64,000 nt of DNA. It comes from Pseudomonas fulva. Its GTDB lineage: Bacteria > Pseudomonadota > Gammaproteobacteria > Pseudomonadales > Pseudomonadaceae. The stretch spans positions 1,178,001 through 1,242,000 of the forward strand of contig NZ_CP082928.1 in NCBI RefSeq assembly GCF_023517795.1. The letters run 5' to 3'. Shown here one piece after another: positions 33,675 to 43,426 of this stretch. The position numbers and the translations under genes are program-made. The first letter of the stretch is position 1. Each line of letters starts with the position of its first letter. The notes beneath the pieces were generated by a model, which was given only the letters and a program-made list of their open reading frames with translations, did not search any database and was not told the DNA's origin.

Positions 33675-34693
33675 TGATTGGCACCTCGGGCCTGAACCAG
33701 CAACTCGGACAACTGATTGACCGCCATGGCGTACATCACGCTGCGGTTGTAGCGGGTGATCACGAAGAAATTCGGCTGGCCCATCCAGTACTCGGGGCCT
33801 TCGGCACCTTCCAGACGAAAGGCGGTGACCGGCAGGTCGTCGGCCAGCACGTCGTTGCTCGACCAGCCCAGGGCACGCAGCTCGCCTACGGTCTTCTCGG
33901 GATCCAGGCCGGAACTCAGGCCCTGATCGGCCTGCTCGCCCTTGACTGTGGCCAGGCTGGCCACCGGCTGCCCGGGCTGCCAGTTGTGGCGCTTGAAGTA
34001 GCTGGCCACGCTGCCGATGGCGTCGGTCGGGTTGCTCCAGATATTGATGTGACCGTCGCCGTCGAAGTCCACGGCATAGGCGCGGAAGCTGCTCGGCATG
34101 AACTGCGGCAGGCCCATGGCGCCGGCGTAGGAGCCCTTCAGGCTGGCCGGGTCGACCTGTTCTTCGCGGGTCAGCATGAGGAACTCGCGCAGCTCCTTGC
34201 GAAAGAACGGCGCGCGCGGCGGGTAATCGAAGGCCAGGGTCGACAGCGCGTCGATCACCCGGTAGTTGCCGGTGTTGCCACCGTAGGAGGTTTCCACGCC
34301 GATGATGGCGACGATGATCTCGGCCGGTACGCCGTACTCCTTTTCGGCACGCGCCAGGGCTTCGGCGTGCTCGTTCCAGAACGCCACGCCCTTGTTGATG
34401 CGCGCGTCGGTGATGAAGATCGGACGGTATTCCTTCCAGGGCTTGACCCGTTCGGCCGGCCGCGAGATGGCGTCGAGGATGGCCTGTTTACGCTCCACGT
34501 CGGCGAACAGCGTGCTCAGCTGCTCGCTGGCAAAGCCGTAGTCGCGGGTCATTTCGGTGATGAACTCGCCGACCAGTGGCGAGTTCGCGTATTCGTTGGC
34601 AGCCATCGCCTGAGGCGCCCCGAGCAGGCCGGCGACCGCCAGCCAATGTGCATGTCGTGCGGCCCAGCCACGCAGAATCTGCATTGAATTCAT
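33671..34693 (-). CDS. mltB: Membrane-bound lytic murein transglycosylase B
   Basis: Cleaves the MurNAc-GlcNAc bond with 1,6-anhydro product formation. The 340-residue precursor has a signal sequence (RHAHWLAVAGLLGAPQAMA) and no clear lipobox Cys, so it is the soluble SltB1-like type seen in Pseudomonas. The catalytic Glu lies in VAIIGVETSYGGNTGNYRV near residue 125, and the SLT motif continues with GAMGLPQFMPSSFRAYAVDFDGDGHINIW. It starts 9 bases after rodA and overlaps rlpA, so it belongs to the mrdA-rodA-mltB-rlpA operon. The exact start is uncertain between ATG 34693 and 34684. Confidence 0.94.
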   Translation of the reverse strand: MNSMQILRGWAARHAHWLAVAGLLGAPQAMAANEYANSPLVGEFITEMTRDYGFASEQLSTLFADVERKQAILDAISRPAERVKPWKEYRPIFITDARINKGVAFWNEHAEALARAEKEYGVPAEIIVAIIGVETSYGGNTGNYRVIDALSTLAFDYPPRAPFFRKELREFLMLTREEQVDPASLKGSYAGAMGLPQFMPSSFRAYAVDFDGDGHINIWSNPTDAIGSVASYFKRHNWQPGQPVASLATVKGEQADQGLSSGLDPEKTVGELRALGWSSNDVLADDLPVTAFRLEGAEGPEYWMGQPNFFVITRYNRSVMYAMAVNQLSELLVQARGANQ

Positions 34694-34701
34694 AACCCCA
34701 A

Positions 34702-35853
34702 TCAAGCCTGAGCGATCCACTTGCGGTGCGTGTGGATGGACATCAGGATTCCGAAACTCGACAACAACGTAATCAATGACGTGCCGCCATAACTGATGAA
34801 CGGCAGCGGCACTCCCACTACCGGCAACAACCCACTGACCATGCCGATATTGATGAACACATAAACGAAGAAGGTCATGGTCAGACCGCCGGCAAGCAGC
34901 TTACCGAACAGCGTCTGCGCTTGCACGGTAATCACCAGACCGCGTGCAATCAACAGAATGTACAAGAGCAGCAACAGACAGACACCAATCAGGCCGAATT
35001 CTTCGGCCAGAACGGCAATGATAAAGTCCGTGTGGCTTTCCGGCAAAAAGTCCAGGTGCGACTGGGTGCCGAGCAGCCAGCCCTTGCCGAACACCCCGCC
35101 GGAGCCGATCGCCGCCTTGGACTGGATGATGTTCCAGCCGGCGCCCAGGGGGTCGCTCTCCGGATTGATGAAGGTCAGCACCCGGCGTTTCTGGTAGTCG
35201 TGCATGACGAAGAACCACATCGCCACGGCGATCGGCGCGACCGCCGCCACGGCGCCGGCGATCCAGCGCCACTGCAGGCCGGCCATGAACAGCACGAAAG
35301 CACCGGAAGCGAGAATCAGCAGCGAGGTACCCAGGTCCGGCTGCAGCAGGATCAGCACGAACGGCGTGACGATCAGCCCCAGGCTCACCGACACGTGCTT
35401 GAGGCTCGGCGGCAGCGTGCGCTTGGACAGGTACCAGGCCATGGTGGCCGGCATCAGGATCTTCATGAATTCCGAAGGCTGGAAACGGATCACCCCGGGA
35501 ATGTTGATCCACCGCGTGGCGCCCATGGCGTTGTGGCCCATGACGTCCACCACCACCAGCAGGCCGACCCCGCACAGATAGCCCAGCGGCACCCAACGGG
35601 CCATGAAGCGTGGCTCGAACTGGGCGATGACCACCATCGCCACCAGGCCAATGCCGAAGGAGCTGGCCTGCTTCATCAGCAGGTCGACGTTCTTGCCGCT
35701 GGCCGAATAGAGAACGAACAGGCTGCCGGTCGCGAGCAACAGCAACAGCAACAGCAGAATGCCGTCGATATGCAGGCGCTGCAGCAGGCTGGAGCGGCGG
35801 CGCAGGACATCGTCGCTGGACAGCGTGCGGTCGAAGCTGCCGGTCAGGCTCAT
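34702..35853 (-). CDS. rodA: Rod-shape peptidoglycan polymerase RodA
   Basis: SEDS-family glycosyltransferase that polymerises glycan during elongation, working with PBP2. The 383-residue protein has about ten membrane segments, begins in the cytoplasm, and contains the family segments FQPSEFMKILMP, LLQPDLGTSLLIL (with the catalytic-type Asp) and the C-terminal PVVGVPLPFISYGGTSLI. Its ATG overlaps the mrdA stop by four bases. Complete and typical. Confidence 0.97.
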   Translation of the reverse strand: MSLTGSFDRTLSSDDVLRRRSSLLQRLHIDGILLLLLLLLATGSLFVLYSASGKNVDLLMKQASSFGIGLVAMVVIAQFEPRFMARWVPLGYLCGVGLLVVVDVMGHNAMGATRWINIPGVIRFQPSEFMKILMPATMAWYLSKRTLPPSLKHVSVSLGLIVTPFVLILLQPDLGTSLLILASGAFVLFMAGLQWRWIAGAVAAVAPIAVAMWFFVMHDYQKRRVLTFINPESDPLGAGWNIIQSKAAIGSGGVFGKGWLLGTQSHLDFLPESHTDFIIAVLAEEFGLIGVCLLLLLYILLIARGLVITVQAQTLFGKLLAGGLTMTFFVYVFINIGMVSGLLPVVGVPLPFISYGGTSLITLLSSFGILMSIHTHRKWIAQA

Positions 35854-37754
35854 GGTTGCTTCACCTCTGCATTGAGTGGCGCCGCAGCACCGGGCTTGGC
35901 GTATTCGGCCTTGAGCTGGCCGTTCTCGTCGAGCAACCAGGCATCCATCACCTGCTTGACCACCGGCGCACCGACCCCGGAGCCGGACTCACCGTTCTCG
36001 ACCATCACCGCGACCACGATCTGCGGGTTGTCCGCCGGCGCGAAACCTACGAACAGGGCGTGGTCACGGTGGCGCTCCTGGACCTTGCTGCGGTCGTACT
36101 TCTCGCCCTGCTTGATCGCCACCACCTGGGCCGTGCCGCTCTTGCCGGCAATCCGATAGGCGGCAGCATCGCCGACCTTGCGCGCGGTACCGCGGGCGCC
36201 GTGCATCACCGACTCCATGCCCTGGCGGGCATAATCCCAGTACTTGGGGTCGCGCAGCACGATATCCGGCATAGGATTGGGATCATGGGGCAGGCTGCCG
36301 TCGATGGTGCGCGCCAGGTGCGGGCGAATCCACTTGCCCTTGGTGGCCACCAGTGCGGTGGCCTGGGCCAGTTGCAGTGGCGTGGCCTGCATGTAGCCCT
36401 GGCCGATGCCGAGGATCAGCGTCTCGCCCGGGTACCAGGGCTGGCGATAGCGGGCGCGCTTCCAGTCCCGCGACGGCATCAGGCCGGCGGTTTCCTCGAA
36501 CATGTCCAGGGATACGCGCTGGCCGATGCCGAAACGGGTCATGTAGTCGTGCAGGCGGTCGATGCCCATCTTGTGGGCCAGGTCGTAGAAGTAGGTATCG
36601 TTGGAACGCATGATCGCGGTGTTCAGGTCCACCCAGCCATCACCACTGCGGTTCCAGTTGCGGTATTTGTGGCTGTTGTTGGGCAACTGATAGAAGCCGG
36701 GGTCGAACACCCGCGAGGTTGGCGTCACCACCCCGGCATCGAGACCGGCGACCGCGACCATCGGCTTGATGGTCGAGCCCGGCGGATACAGGCCGCGCAG
36801 CACGCGGTTGTAGAGCGGCCGGTCGATGGAATCGCGCAGCTCGGCGTAGGCCTTGAAGCTGATGCCGGTGACGAAGGGGTTGGGGTCGAAGCTCGGCTGG
36901 CTGACCATCGCCAGCACCTCGCCGGTCTGCGGCTGGATCGCCACCACCGCGCCGCGGCGACCGCCCAGGGCATTCTCGGCGACTTCCTGCAGGTGCACGT
37001 CGAGGGTCAGCACCACGTCCCGGCCGGGCAACGGGTCGGTGCGGTTGAGCACGCGCAGTACGCGGCCGCGGGCATTGGTCTCGACCTCTTCGTAGCCGAC
37101 CTTGCCGTGCAGCTCATCCTCGTAGAAGCGCTCGATACCGGTCTTGCCGATATGGTGGGTACCGCTGTACTCCACCGGGTCGAGCTCCTTGAGCTCGCGC
37201 TCGTTGATGCGCCCCACGTAGCCGACCGAGTGGGCGAAGTGCTCGCGCTGCGGGTAGTGCCGCACCAGTTGCGCCACCACCTCGACGCCGGGCAGGCGGA
37301 ACTGGTTCACCGCCAGCCGGGCGATCTGTTCCTCGCTGAGCTCGAACAGCACCGGTACCGGTTCGAACGGCCGCCGCCCCTGCTTCACCCGGCGCTCGAA
37401 CAGCTCGCGATCGTCGGGCGTGAGCTCCAGCACCTCGACGATCACGTCCAGCACCTGCTTCCAGTCGCCGGCGCGCTCGCGGGTCAGGGTCAGGCTGAAG
37501 CTGGGCCGGTTGTCGGCGATGATCACCCCGTTGCGGTCGTAGATCAGCCCGCGGTTGGGCGGGATCGGCTGCACGTGGATGCGGTTGTTTTCCGCCAGGG
37601 TGGAGTGGTACTCGTACTGGATCACCTGCAGGTAGTACATGCGGGCGATCAGCACCAGGGTCAGCACCAGGAATACCGAGCCACCGACCAGCGCGCGCTT
37701 GCGAATCAGGCGCGCGTCCTTCTCGTGATCTTTTAGACGGATCGGCTGGGGCAT
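35850..37754 (-). CDS. mrdA: Penicillin-binding protein 2
   Basis: Transpeptidase of the elongasome, required for rod shape. The 634-residue protein has a short cytoplasmic tail, a membrane anchor at about residues 22-40 (ALVGGSVFLVLTLVLIARMYY), a pedestal domain, and a transpeptidase domain with nucleophile Ser327 in the STIK motif (YPPGSTIKPM), SND in MRSNDTYFYD and KSGT near residue 538. It is followed by rodA with a 4-base overlap and preceded by rlmH 12 bases away. The name pbpA is used in P. aeruginosa. Confidence 0.97.
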   Translation of the reverse strand: MPQPIRLKDHEKDARLIRKRALVGGSVFLVLTLVLIARMYYLQVIQYEYHSTLAENNRIHVQPIPPNRGLIYDRNGVIIADNRPSFSLTLTRERAGDWKQVLDVIVEVLELTPDDRELFERRVKQGRRPFEPVPVLFELSEEQIARLAVNQFRLPGVEVVAQLVRHYPQREHFAHSVGYVGRINERELKELDPVEYSGTHHIGKTGIERFYEDELHGKVGYEEVETNARGRVLRVLNRTDPLPGRDVVLTLDVHLQEVAENALGGRRGAVVAIQPQTGEVLAMVSQPSFDPNPFVTGISFKAYAELRDSIDRPLYNRVLRGLYPPGSTIKPMVAVAGLDAGVVTPTSRVFDPGFYQLPNNSHKYRNWNRSGDGWVDLNTAIMRSNDTYFYDLAHKMGIDRLHDYMTRFGIGQRVSLDMFEETAGLMPSRDWKRARYRQPWYPGETLILGIGQGYMQATPLQLAQATALVATKGKWIRPHLARTIDGSLPHDPNPMPDIVLRDPKYWDYARQGMESVMHGARGTARKVGDAAAYRIAGKSGTAQVVAIKQGEKYDRSKVQERHRDHALFVGFAPADNPQIVVAVMVENGESGSGVGAPVVKQVMDAWLLDENGQLKAEYAKPGAAAPLNAEVKQP

Positions 37755-37766
37755 CGGGACCGCTGA

Positions 37767-38234
37767 CTACTTGTGATAAGGGTGCCCGGACAACACCGTC
37801 CAGGCACGATAGATCTGTTCGCCGACCAGTATCCGTACCAGCGGGTGGGGCAAGGTCAGTGGCGACAGCGACCAGCGCTGCTCGCTACGCGCCATCACGT
37901 CCGGCGCCAGCCCTTCGGGGCCGCCGACCATCAGGTTGACCGTGCGCGCGTCCAGCCGCCACTTGTCCAGTTCGACCGCCAGTTGCTCGGTGCTCCAGGG
38001 TCGCCCTTCGACTTCCAGGGTGACGATGCGTTCCCCGGGCTGCACCTTGGCCAGCATGGCCTCGCCTTCCTGACGGATCATCCGCGCCACGTCGGCATTC
38101 TTGCCGCGCGTGGTCAGGGGAATCTCCACCAGTTCCAGGGACAGTTCCGAAGGCATGCGCTTGGCATATTCCTGCCAGCCGTCCTCGACCCAGCGCGGCA
38201 TGCGCGAGCCGACCGCGATCAGTTTGATGCGCAC
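37767..38234 (-). CDS. rlmH: 23S rRNA (pseudouridine-1915 N3) methyltransferase RlmH
   Basis: SPOUT-class methyltransferase that methylates pseudouridine 1915 in helix 69 of 23S rRNA in the 70S ribosome. The 155-residue protein has the family N-terminus [20 protein letters not shown], the knot region [18 protein letters not shown] and the C-terminal [28 protein letters not shown]. It is between rsfS and mrdA on the same strand, 9 and 12 bases away, a conserved order. Confidence 0.97.
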   Translation of the reverse strand: MRIKLIAVGSRMPRWVEDGWQEYAKRMPSELSLELVEIPLTTRGKNADVARMIRQEGEAMLAKVQPGERIVTLEVEGRPWSTEQLAVELDKWRLDARTVNLMVGGPEGLAPDVMARSEQRWSLSPLTLPHPLVRILVGEQIYRAWTVLSGHPYHK

Positions 38235-38243
38235 GGAAAACCC

Positions 38244-38618
38244 TTACTCGCGCTCGCCGCCCTGCTGGGCACGGCTCTGCTCGGCGCCCTGCCACAGACG
38301 CTCGAGGTCGTAGAACTGGCGGGTGGTCGGCAGCATCACGTGAACCACGATGTCGCCCAGGTCGAGCAGAGCCCACTCGCCGCTGTCCAGGCCTTCGCTG
38401 CCGATCGGGCGCACGCCCTGCTCCTTGGTCTTTTCCAGCACGTTGTCGACCAGCGACTTGACGTGACGGCTGGAGGTACCGCTGGCGATCACCATGTAGT
38501 CGGTGATGCTGGTCTTCTCACGCACGTCGATGGTGGTGATGTCCTGGGCCTTGATTTCTTCCAGTGCTGCGATGGCCACTTTGACCAGGTCTTCACTGTG
38601 CATGGTTTTGTCTGTCAT
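38244..38618 (-). CDS. rsfS: Ribosome silencing factor RsfS
   Basis: Binds L14 on the 50S subunit and blocks 70S joining in stationary phase. The 124-residue protein has the DUF143 signature: [35 protein letters not shown] and [17 protein letters not shown]. The C-terminus ([10 protein letters not shown]) is hydrophilic. Two in-frame Met codons (38618, 38603) are possible starts; the first is used. It lies between nadD and rlmH. Confidence 0.96.
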   Translation of the reverse strand: MTDKTMHSEDLVKVAIAALEEIKAQDITTIDVREKTSITDYMVIASGTSSRHVKSLVDNVLEKTKEQGVRPIGSEGLDSGEWALLDLGDIVVHVMLPTTRQFYDLERLWQGAEQSRAQQGGERE

Positions 38619-38645
38619 AACGTGCTCGTTTGCCTCGCGTTCGAT

Positions 38646-39290
38646 TCACCCACGGTACAGTCCATGGGCGTTGATATAAGCCAGAACCGCATCGGGCACC
38701 AAGAAGCGCACCGAGCGCCCGCTCGCCAGCAGCGAACGGATCTGGGTGGCAGACACCGCCAGGGGCGTCTGCCAGATGAAAGAAATCTGTCCTGCCGGGC
38801 CCTTCAGCGCCAGCGGGTCTGCCACGTTGCGTGCGGCCACCAGGTCACGCAGCGGCTCGCTCGCCTCGCTGTCGGCATCCGGGCGCTGCAATACCAGGAT
38901 GTGGCAGTGCTGCAGCAACTCGGTCCAACGGTGCCAGGCCGGCAAGCCGCAAAAGGCATCCCAGCCCAGAATCAGAAACAGCTGGTCATCCGCGGCCAGC
39001 TCACCACGCAGCGACTCCAGGGTGTCGATGCTGTACGACGGCTTGTCGCGCCTGAGCTCGCGGTCGTCCACCCGCAGCGGCGAGAGCCCCGCCACCGCCT
39101 GCTCGACCATCGCCAGGCGATCCTGCGCCCCGACCTGCGGGGTTTCACGGTGTGGCGGCCGCGCGCTGGGGATCAGTCGCAACTCGTCCAGCGCCATGAA
39201 CTCGGCCACCTCCAGCGCACCGCGCAGATGGCCGATATGCACCGGGTCGAAGGTTCCGCCGAGCAGCCCGATGCGCCTGGGATCCGCCAT
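38646..39290 (-). CDS. nadD: Nicotinate-nucleotide adenylyltransferase
   Basis: Adenylates nicotinate mononucleotide to deamido-NAD in NAD synthesis. The 214-residue product begins [21 protein letters not shown], with the GGTFDPxHxGH nucleotidyltransferase motif, and has the C-terminal [20 protein letters not shown] (ISxTxxR-type) motif. It starts inside the proA stop (one-base overlap) and is followed by rsfS. The long open frame further upstream lies antisense or out of frame to proA and is not part of the gene. Confidence 0.96.
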   Translation of the reverse strand: MADPRRIGLLGGTFDPVHIGHLRGALEVAEFMALDELRLIPSARPPHRETPQVGAQDRLAMVEQAVAGLSPLRVDDRELRRDKPSYSIDTLESLRGELAADDQLFLILGWDAFCGLPAWHRWTELLQHCHILVLQRPDADSEASEPLRDLVAARNVADPLALKGPAGQISFIWQTPLAVSATQIRSLLASGRSVRFLVPDAVLAYINAHGLYRG

Positions 39291-40555
39291 CAGGTGCGCA
39301 CGTGCCCATCGCCGAATACCACGTACTTCTCGCTGGTCAGCCCCTCGAGGCCGACCGGGCCGCGGGCGTGCAGCTTGTCGGTGGAAATGCCGATCTCCGC
39401 GCCCAGGCCGTACTCGAAGCCGTCGGCAAAACGGGTCGAGGCATTGACCATCACCGAAGCGGAATCCACTTCGGTGAGGAAGCGCCGCGCATCGCTGAAG
39501 TTCTCGGTGATGATCGCGTCGGTGTGCTGCGAACCGTAGGTGTTGATGTGCTCGATGGCCGTCTCCAGCGAGTCGACCACGCGGATCGCCAGGATCGGCG
39601 CGTTGTACTCGGCGTACCAATCGTCTTCTCTGGCTTCGAGCACCTCGCTGCCCAGCAACGCACGGGTCTGCGCATCGCCACGCAGTTCGACGCCCTTGTC
39701 GCGGTAGATGGCGGCCAGCGGCGGCAGCACCCGGGCGGCGATATCGCCATGCACCAGCAGGGTCTCCATGGCGTTGCACGGCGAGTAGCGCTGGGTCTTC
39801 GCGTTGTCGCAGACGCGGATGGCCTTGTCGAGATCGGCGGCGATGTCCACGTAAACGTGGCACACGCCATCCAGGTGCTTGATCACCGGCACCTTGGCAT
39901 CCCGGCTGATGCGCTCGATCAGGCCCTTGCCGCCGCGCGGCACGATGACGTCGACGAACTCGGGCATGCTGATCAGCGCACCGACGGCAGCGCGGTCGGT
40001 GGTTTCCACCACCTGCACGGCACTGGCGGGCAGGCCGGCCTCGGCCAGGCCTGCCTGGATGCAGCGGGCGATGGCCTGGTTGGAGTGAATGGCTTCGGAG
40101 CCGCCACGCAGGATGGTGGCGTTGCCGGATTTCAGGCACAGGCTGGCGGCGTCGATGGTCACGTTGGGGCGCGACTCGTAGATGATGCCGATCACCCCCA
40201 GCGGCACGCGCATCTTGCCGACCTGGATGCCGGACGGCAGGTAGCGCATGCCCTGGATCTCGCCGATCGGGTCCGGCAGCGTGGCAACCTGACGCAGGCC
40301 TTCGATCATGCTGTCGATGACCTTCGGCGTCAGCGCCAGGCGGTCGACCATGGCCGGCTCCAGGCCATTGGCGCGGGCGGCAGCCAGGTCCCGTTCGTTG
40401 GCGGCAGTCAGCTCGGCGCGGGCGGCATCCAGCGCCGCGGCGGCGGCCTGCAGGGCCTGGTTCTTCTGCGCGGTGCTGGCCCGCGCGAGCACGCGCGAAG
40501 CCTGGCGGGCCGCGCGGCCCAGGCGGGTCATGTAATCAAGCACGGACTCGGTCAT
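39290..40555 (-). CDS. proA: Glutamate-5-semialdehyde dehydrogenase
   Basis: Gamma-glutamyl phosphate reductase, the NADPH-dependent second step of proline synthesis. The 421-residue product contains the aldehyde dehydrogenase-type fold with the catalytic Cys in [15 protein letters not shown] near residue 258, the nucleotide-binding segment [17 protein letters not shown], and the C-terminal [27 protein letters not shown] signature. proB is not adjacent. It heads the proA-nadD-rsfS-rlmH-mrdA-rodA-mltB-rlpA-dacC run and is divergent from the DedA-PAP2 gene. Confidence 0.97.
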   Translation of the reverse strand: MTESVLDYMTRLGRAARQASRVLARASTAQKNQALQAAAAALDAARAELTAANERDLAAARANGLEPAMVDRLALTPKVIDSMIEGLRQVATLPDPIGEIQGMRYLPSGIQVGKMRVPLGVIGIIYESRPNVTIDAASLCLKSGNATILRGGSEAIHSNQAIARCIQAGLAEAGLPASAVQVVETTDRAAVGALISMPEFVDVIVPRGGKGLIERISRDAKVPVIKHLDGVCHVYVDIAADLDKAIRVCDNAKTQRYSPCNAMETLLVHGDIAARVLPPLAAIYRDKGVELRGDAQTRALLGSEVLEAREDDWYAEYNAPILAIRVVDSLETAIEHINTYGSQHTDAIITENFSDARRFLTEVDSASVMVNASTRFADGFEYGLGAEIGISTDKLHARGPVGLEGLTSEKYVVFGDGHVRT

Positions 40556-40798
40556 GGCAACTCAGGTCGGCAGTTGGAAAAAGTTGCTGATTATAGCGGT
40601 CATGCCGCCCCGCGCACAGCGGCGCCTGGCAGATGGTCGTCAACGGCTTGTAACCGGGCGTTTGAACGCCCTTTCAATCGCCCGGCGCGTTGCTATGATC
40701 GGCCGCTGTCGCCGCCTGACAGGGCACGACCGGCAAAGGAACCGCCTTTCAGGTGGGCAGGTCGAAGGCTCGATTTCCTCTCTATAAGGTGTCCATCC

Positions 40799-42115
40799 AT
40801 GGGCCAATGGCTCGATAGTCTGACTACCTGGCTGGCAGCCAACCCGCAATGGCTGGGCCTGGCGATCTTCCTGATCGCCTGCATCGAGTGCCTGGCCATT
40901 GCCGGCATCATCGTTCCCGGTACCGTGCTGCTGTTCGCCGTCGGCGTGATGGCCGGCAACGGCGCCCTGAGCCTGTGGGAAACCCTGCTGCTGGCCTACT
41001 TCGGCGGCTTGCTGGGCGATGCCATCTCCTACGCCCTGGGCCGCTATTTCCATCAGGACATCCGCCGCCTGCCGGGCCTGCGCAGCCATCCGCAGTGGCT
41101 GAGCGGCGCGGAAACCTACTTCGAACGCTATGGCGTGGCCAGCCTGCTGCTGGGCCGCTACATCGGCCCGTTGCGCCCGATGCTGCCAATGGTGGCGGGC
41201 ATGCTGAGCATGCCGCTTGGCCGCTTCATCGCCGTCAGCATGCTGGCCGCCGCTGGCTGGGCGGTCGCCTACCTGCTGCCCGGCTGGGCTGCCGGCGCCG
41301 CCCTGCGCCTGCCGCTGCCCGATGGTTTCTGGCCACAGGCCGCGGTGGTGGCCGGCGGCCTGGCCTTGTTGCTGGTGCTGACCGTTCAGAGCAGCCTGCG
41401 CGAGCAGCATCAGGCCAGCCTGATCGCCGCCGGTCTGGGCACCATCCTGCTGGTCGCCCTGTTCATCGGCTGGCCGCACCTGATCCAGCTGGACCAGGGC
41501 CTGATGACCCTGATCCAGGAAGAACGCAACCCGCGCTTCGACCACATCGCCGTGATCATCACCCACTTCGGCGACTTCGACGTGCAGCTGGCGGTCGCCG
41601 CACTGCTGTGCATCCTGCTGCTGCTCGCCCGCAAATGGCAGGCGCTGCTGTTCGCCGGCGGCGCCATGCTTAGCACTGCGGTGGCCAACGGCATGCTCAA
41701 GAACCTGTTCGAGCGGGCGCGCCCCGATGTGCTGCTCGAGCCGCTGCATACCTACAGCTTCCCCAGCGGGCACAGTTCGGCCGCCTTCGCCTTCTTTCTC
41801 ACCGTCGCCATCCTGGCCGGCCGTGGCCAACCGGCCCGCCTGCGCCTGACCTGGATATTGCTGGCCTGCCTGCCGGCCCTGCTCATCGCCCTGTCACGCG
41901 TCTACCTGGGCGTGCACTGGCCGAGCGACATCATCGCCGGTGCCCTGCTAGCCAGCAGCCTGTGTGCGCTGAGCCTGGCGCTGATGCAGCGCTTCGCCTC
42001 GCTGCCGCCACTGCCGGCCAGGGTCTGGTGGCTGATCGTACCGAGTTGCGCCCTGCTGCTGACGGGCATGGCGCTGCTGCGGATGTCAGAGGGTGTGGAG
42101 ATCTACCGCTACTAA
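40799..42115 (+). CDS. DedA-PAP2 fusion membrane protein
   Basis: A 438-residue integral membrane protein with two domains. The N-terminal 190 residues are DedA-like (FLIACIECLAIAGIIVPGTV, FGGLLGDAISYALGRYF, the FERYGVASLLLGRYIGPLRP loop), a family linked to undecaprenyl-phosphate/phospholipid flipping and membrane potential. The C-terminal half is a PAP2 lipid phosphatase with all three catalytic motifs: KNLFERARP (K-x6-RP), FPSGHS and SRVYLGVHWPSD (SR-x5-H-x3-D). The joint architecture suggests coupled translocation and dephosphorylation of a polyprenyl or phosphatidyl substrate. The ATG at 40799 follows AAGGTG. The open frame extends far upstream, but that part is antisense to proA. Its stop overlaps the stop of the convergent LON-domain gene. 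Confidence 0.92.
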   Translation: MGQWLDSLTTWLAANPQWLGLAIFLIACIECLAIAGIIVPGTVLLFAVGVMAGNGALSLWETLLLAYFGGLLGDAISYALGRYFHQDIRRLPGLRSHPQWLSGAETYFERYGVASLLLGRYIGPLRPMLPMVAGMLSMPLGRFIAVSMLAAAGWAVAYLLPGWAAGAALRLPLPDGFWPQAAVVAGGLALLLVLTVQSSLREQHQASLIAAGLGTILLVALFIGWPHLIQLDQGLMTLIQEERNPRFDHIAVIITHFGDFDVQLAVAALLCILLLLARKWQALLFAGGAMLSTAVANGMLKNLFERARPDVLLEPLHTYSFPSGHSSAAFAFFLTVAILAGRGQPARLRLTWILLACLPALLIALSRVYLGVHWPSDIIAGALLASSLCALSLALMQRFASLPPLPARVWWLIVPSCALLLTGMALLRMSEGVEIYRY

Positions 42116-42702
42116 GCGGCGCCGTCGCCCTGCAGCGCCTCCACCCAGGCCTGGAGCATGTCCAGGCGGCGGGTGGCATCCGGCTCGGCCAGCAAGGCGA
42201 TCTTCTGCTCGGCGCTGAACGGCAACAGGTAGCCGAGCTTGTCGGCCAGCTCGGCCTGGCTGTCGGCACCGCCTTCCATGTCCAGGCTGGCGACCATCGG
42301 GTGTTCGGCCAGGGCGCCGAGCAGCGCCAGCAGATCGGCATGTTCCTCGCCCAGGGGCAGCTCGGGCTGCGCCTCCAGCCACTCGACCTGGGCCAGGGTC
42401 AGCTTGTCCGGCAGCACCTGGGCCTGCTTGACCCGAAAGCGCCGCCCGCCCTCGACACGAATGCCCAGCAGCCCATTGGGACGCTGCTGGAAATCGGTGA
42501 TCCGTGCTTCACAGCCGATCTGCGCGACGCGCTCGGCGGCCTCACCGACCTCGTCGCCCTCGACGATGCATACCACGCCAAAGCCTTCGCCCTGCTTCAT
42601 GCAGCGGCTGATCATGTCCAGGTAGCGCGCTTCGAAGATCTGCAGGTCCAGCTGGCAGCCGGGAAACAGCACGGTGTGCAGCGGAAATAGCGGTAGGGTC
42701 AT
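42112..42702 (-). CDS. Stand-alone LON substrate-binding domain protein
   Basis: A 196-residue protein corresponding to the N-terminal substrate-recognition domain of Lon, without ATPase or protease domains. It begins MTLPLFPLHTVLFPGCQLDLQIFEARYLDMI, the classic LON (PUA-like) start, and has GFGVVCIVEGDEVGE and the helical C-terminal part KIALLAEPDATRRLDMLQAW. It probably binds peptides or acts as an adaptor; no enzymatic motif is present. Its stop codon overlaps the stop of the DedA-PAP2 gene on the other strand. It lies 7 bases after lrgB in the same direction, so it is likely the last gene of lrgA-lrgB-LON. Confidence 0.92.
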   Translation of the reverse strand: MTLPLFPLHTVLFPGCQLDLQIFEARYLDMISRCMKQGEGFGVVCIVEGDEVGEAAERVAQIGCEARITDFQQRPNGLLGIRVEGGRRFRVKQAQVLPDKLTLAQVEWLEAQPELPLGEEHADLLALLGALAEHPMVASLDMEGGADSQAELADKLGYLLPFSAEQKIALLAEPDATRRLDMLQAWVEALQGDGAA

Positions 42703-42709
42703 AGGACTC

Positions 42710-43426
42710 TCAACTCAGCAAGACGATGGCCAGGGGCAACAGGATCGCCGTGAACACGCCCATCAGGCTCATGGCCAGGGCCGCGAAGGCGCCGCACTCC
42801 TCGCTCTCCTGCATGGCCCGGGAGGTACCGACCGCGTGGGCGGTCATGCCCAGCGCCATGCCCATGGCAGCATGATTGCGCACTCCGCACAGGCGCAGCA
42901 ACGACGGCCCGATGATCGCCCCCAGCACCCCGGTGATCATCACGAACACCGCGGCCAGTGCCGCCAGGCCACCGATCTGGCTGGCCACCAGCATGGCGAT
43001 CGGCGAGGTGACGGACTTGGGCGCCATGCTCATCAGCATGTTGTGCTCGGCGCCGAGCAGCCAGGCCAGGGCGACCCCCAGCACGGTGGCCACCACGCCG
43101 GCGACCAGCAGGGTCAGCAGCGTGGGCCAGAACACCTGGCGGATACGCCGCAGGTTCAGGTACAGCGGCACCGCCAACGCCACGGTGGCCGGGCCGAGGA
43201 AAATGGTCAGTGCCTCGGCGCTGGTCTTGTACTCGGTGAAGGTCAGCCCGCACAGCAGCAGGATGGCGATCACCAGCATGGTCGACACCAGCACCGGTTG
43301 CAGGAACACCAGGCGGGTTCTCTCATAGAGGGCAATCGCCAACTGGTAGGCGCCCAGGGTGACGCCCGCGCCGAACAGCGGATGATGGGTGACCGCCATC
43401 CAGGCGCCGTGCCAGTCGAGCATCAT
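42710..43426 (-). CDS. lrgB: LrgB/CidB-family membrane protein
   Basis: A 238-residue protein with about six or seven membrane segments. The signature segments are FLGPATVALAVPLYLNL, NMLMSMAPKSVTSPIAM and NHAAMGMALGMTAHAVGTSRAM, which define the LrgB family. In Staphylococcus the LrgAB/CidAB pairs control murein hydrolase activity and cell death; plant and other bacterial homologues transport glycolate/glycerate or pyruvate. Its ATG overlaps the lrgA stop by four bases. Which activity applies here cannot be read from sequence. Confidence 0.93.
   Translation of the reverse strand: MMLDWHGAWMAVTHHPLFGAGVTLGAYQLAIALYERTRLVFLQPVLVSTMLVIAILLLCGLTFTEYKTSAEALTIFLGPATVALAVPLYLNLRRIRQVFWPTLLTLLVAGVVATVLGVALAWLLGAEHNMLMSMAPKSVTSPIAMLVASQIGGLAALAAVFVMITGVLGAIIGPSLLRLCGVRNHAAMGMALGMTAHAVGTSRAMQESEECGAFAALAMSLMGVFTAILLPLAIVLLS

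Noticed and set aside
35856..37736. A 626-codon + strand open frame
   Set aside because: Antisense shadow of mrdA.
40656..40672. GGGCGTTTGAACGCCC hairpin in the proA/DedA-PAP2 gap
   Set aside because: Stem of only five pairs around a six-base loop once a realistic loop is allowed; not enough for a terminator call.
39302..40798. In-frame N-terminal extension of the DedA-PAP2 gene by about 499 codons
   Set aside because: The extension is antisense to proA and has no domain; a good start with ribosome site is at 40799.
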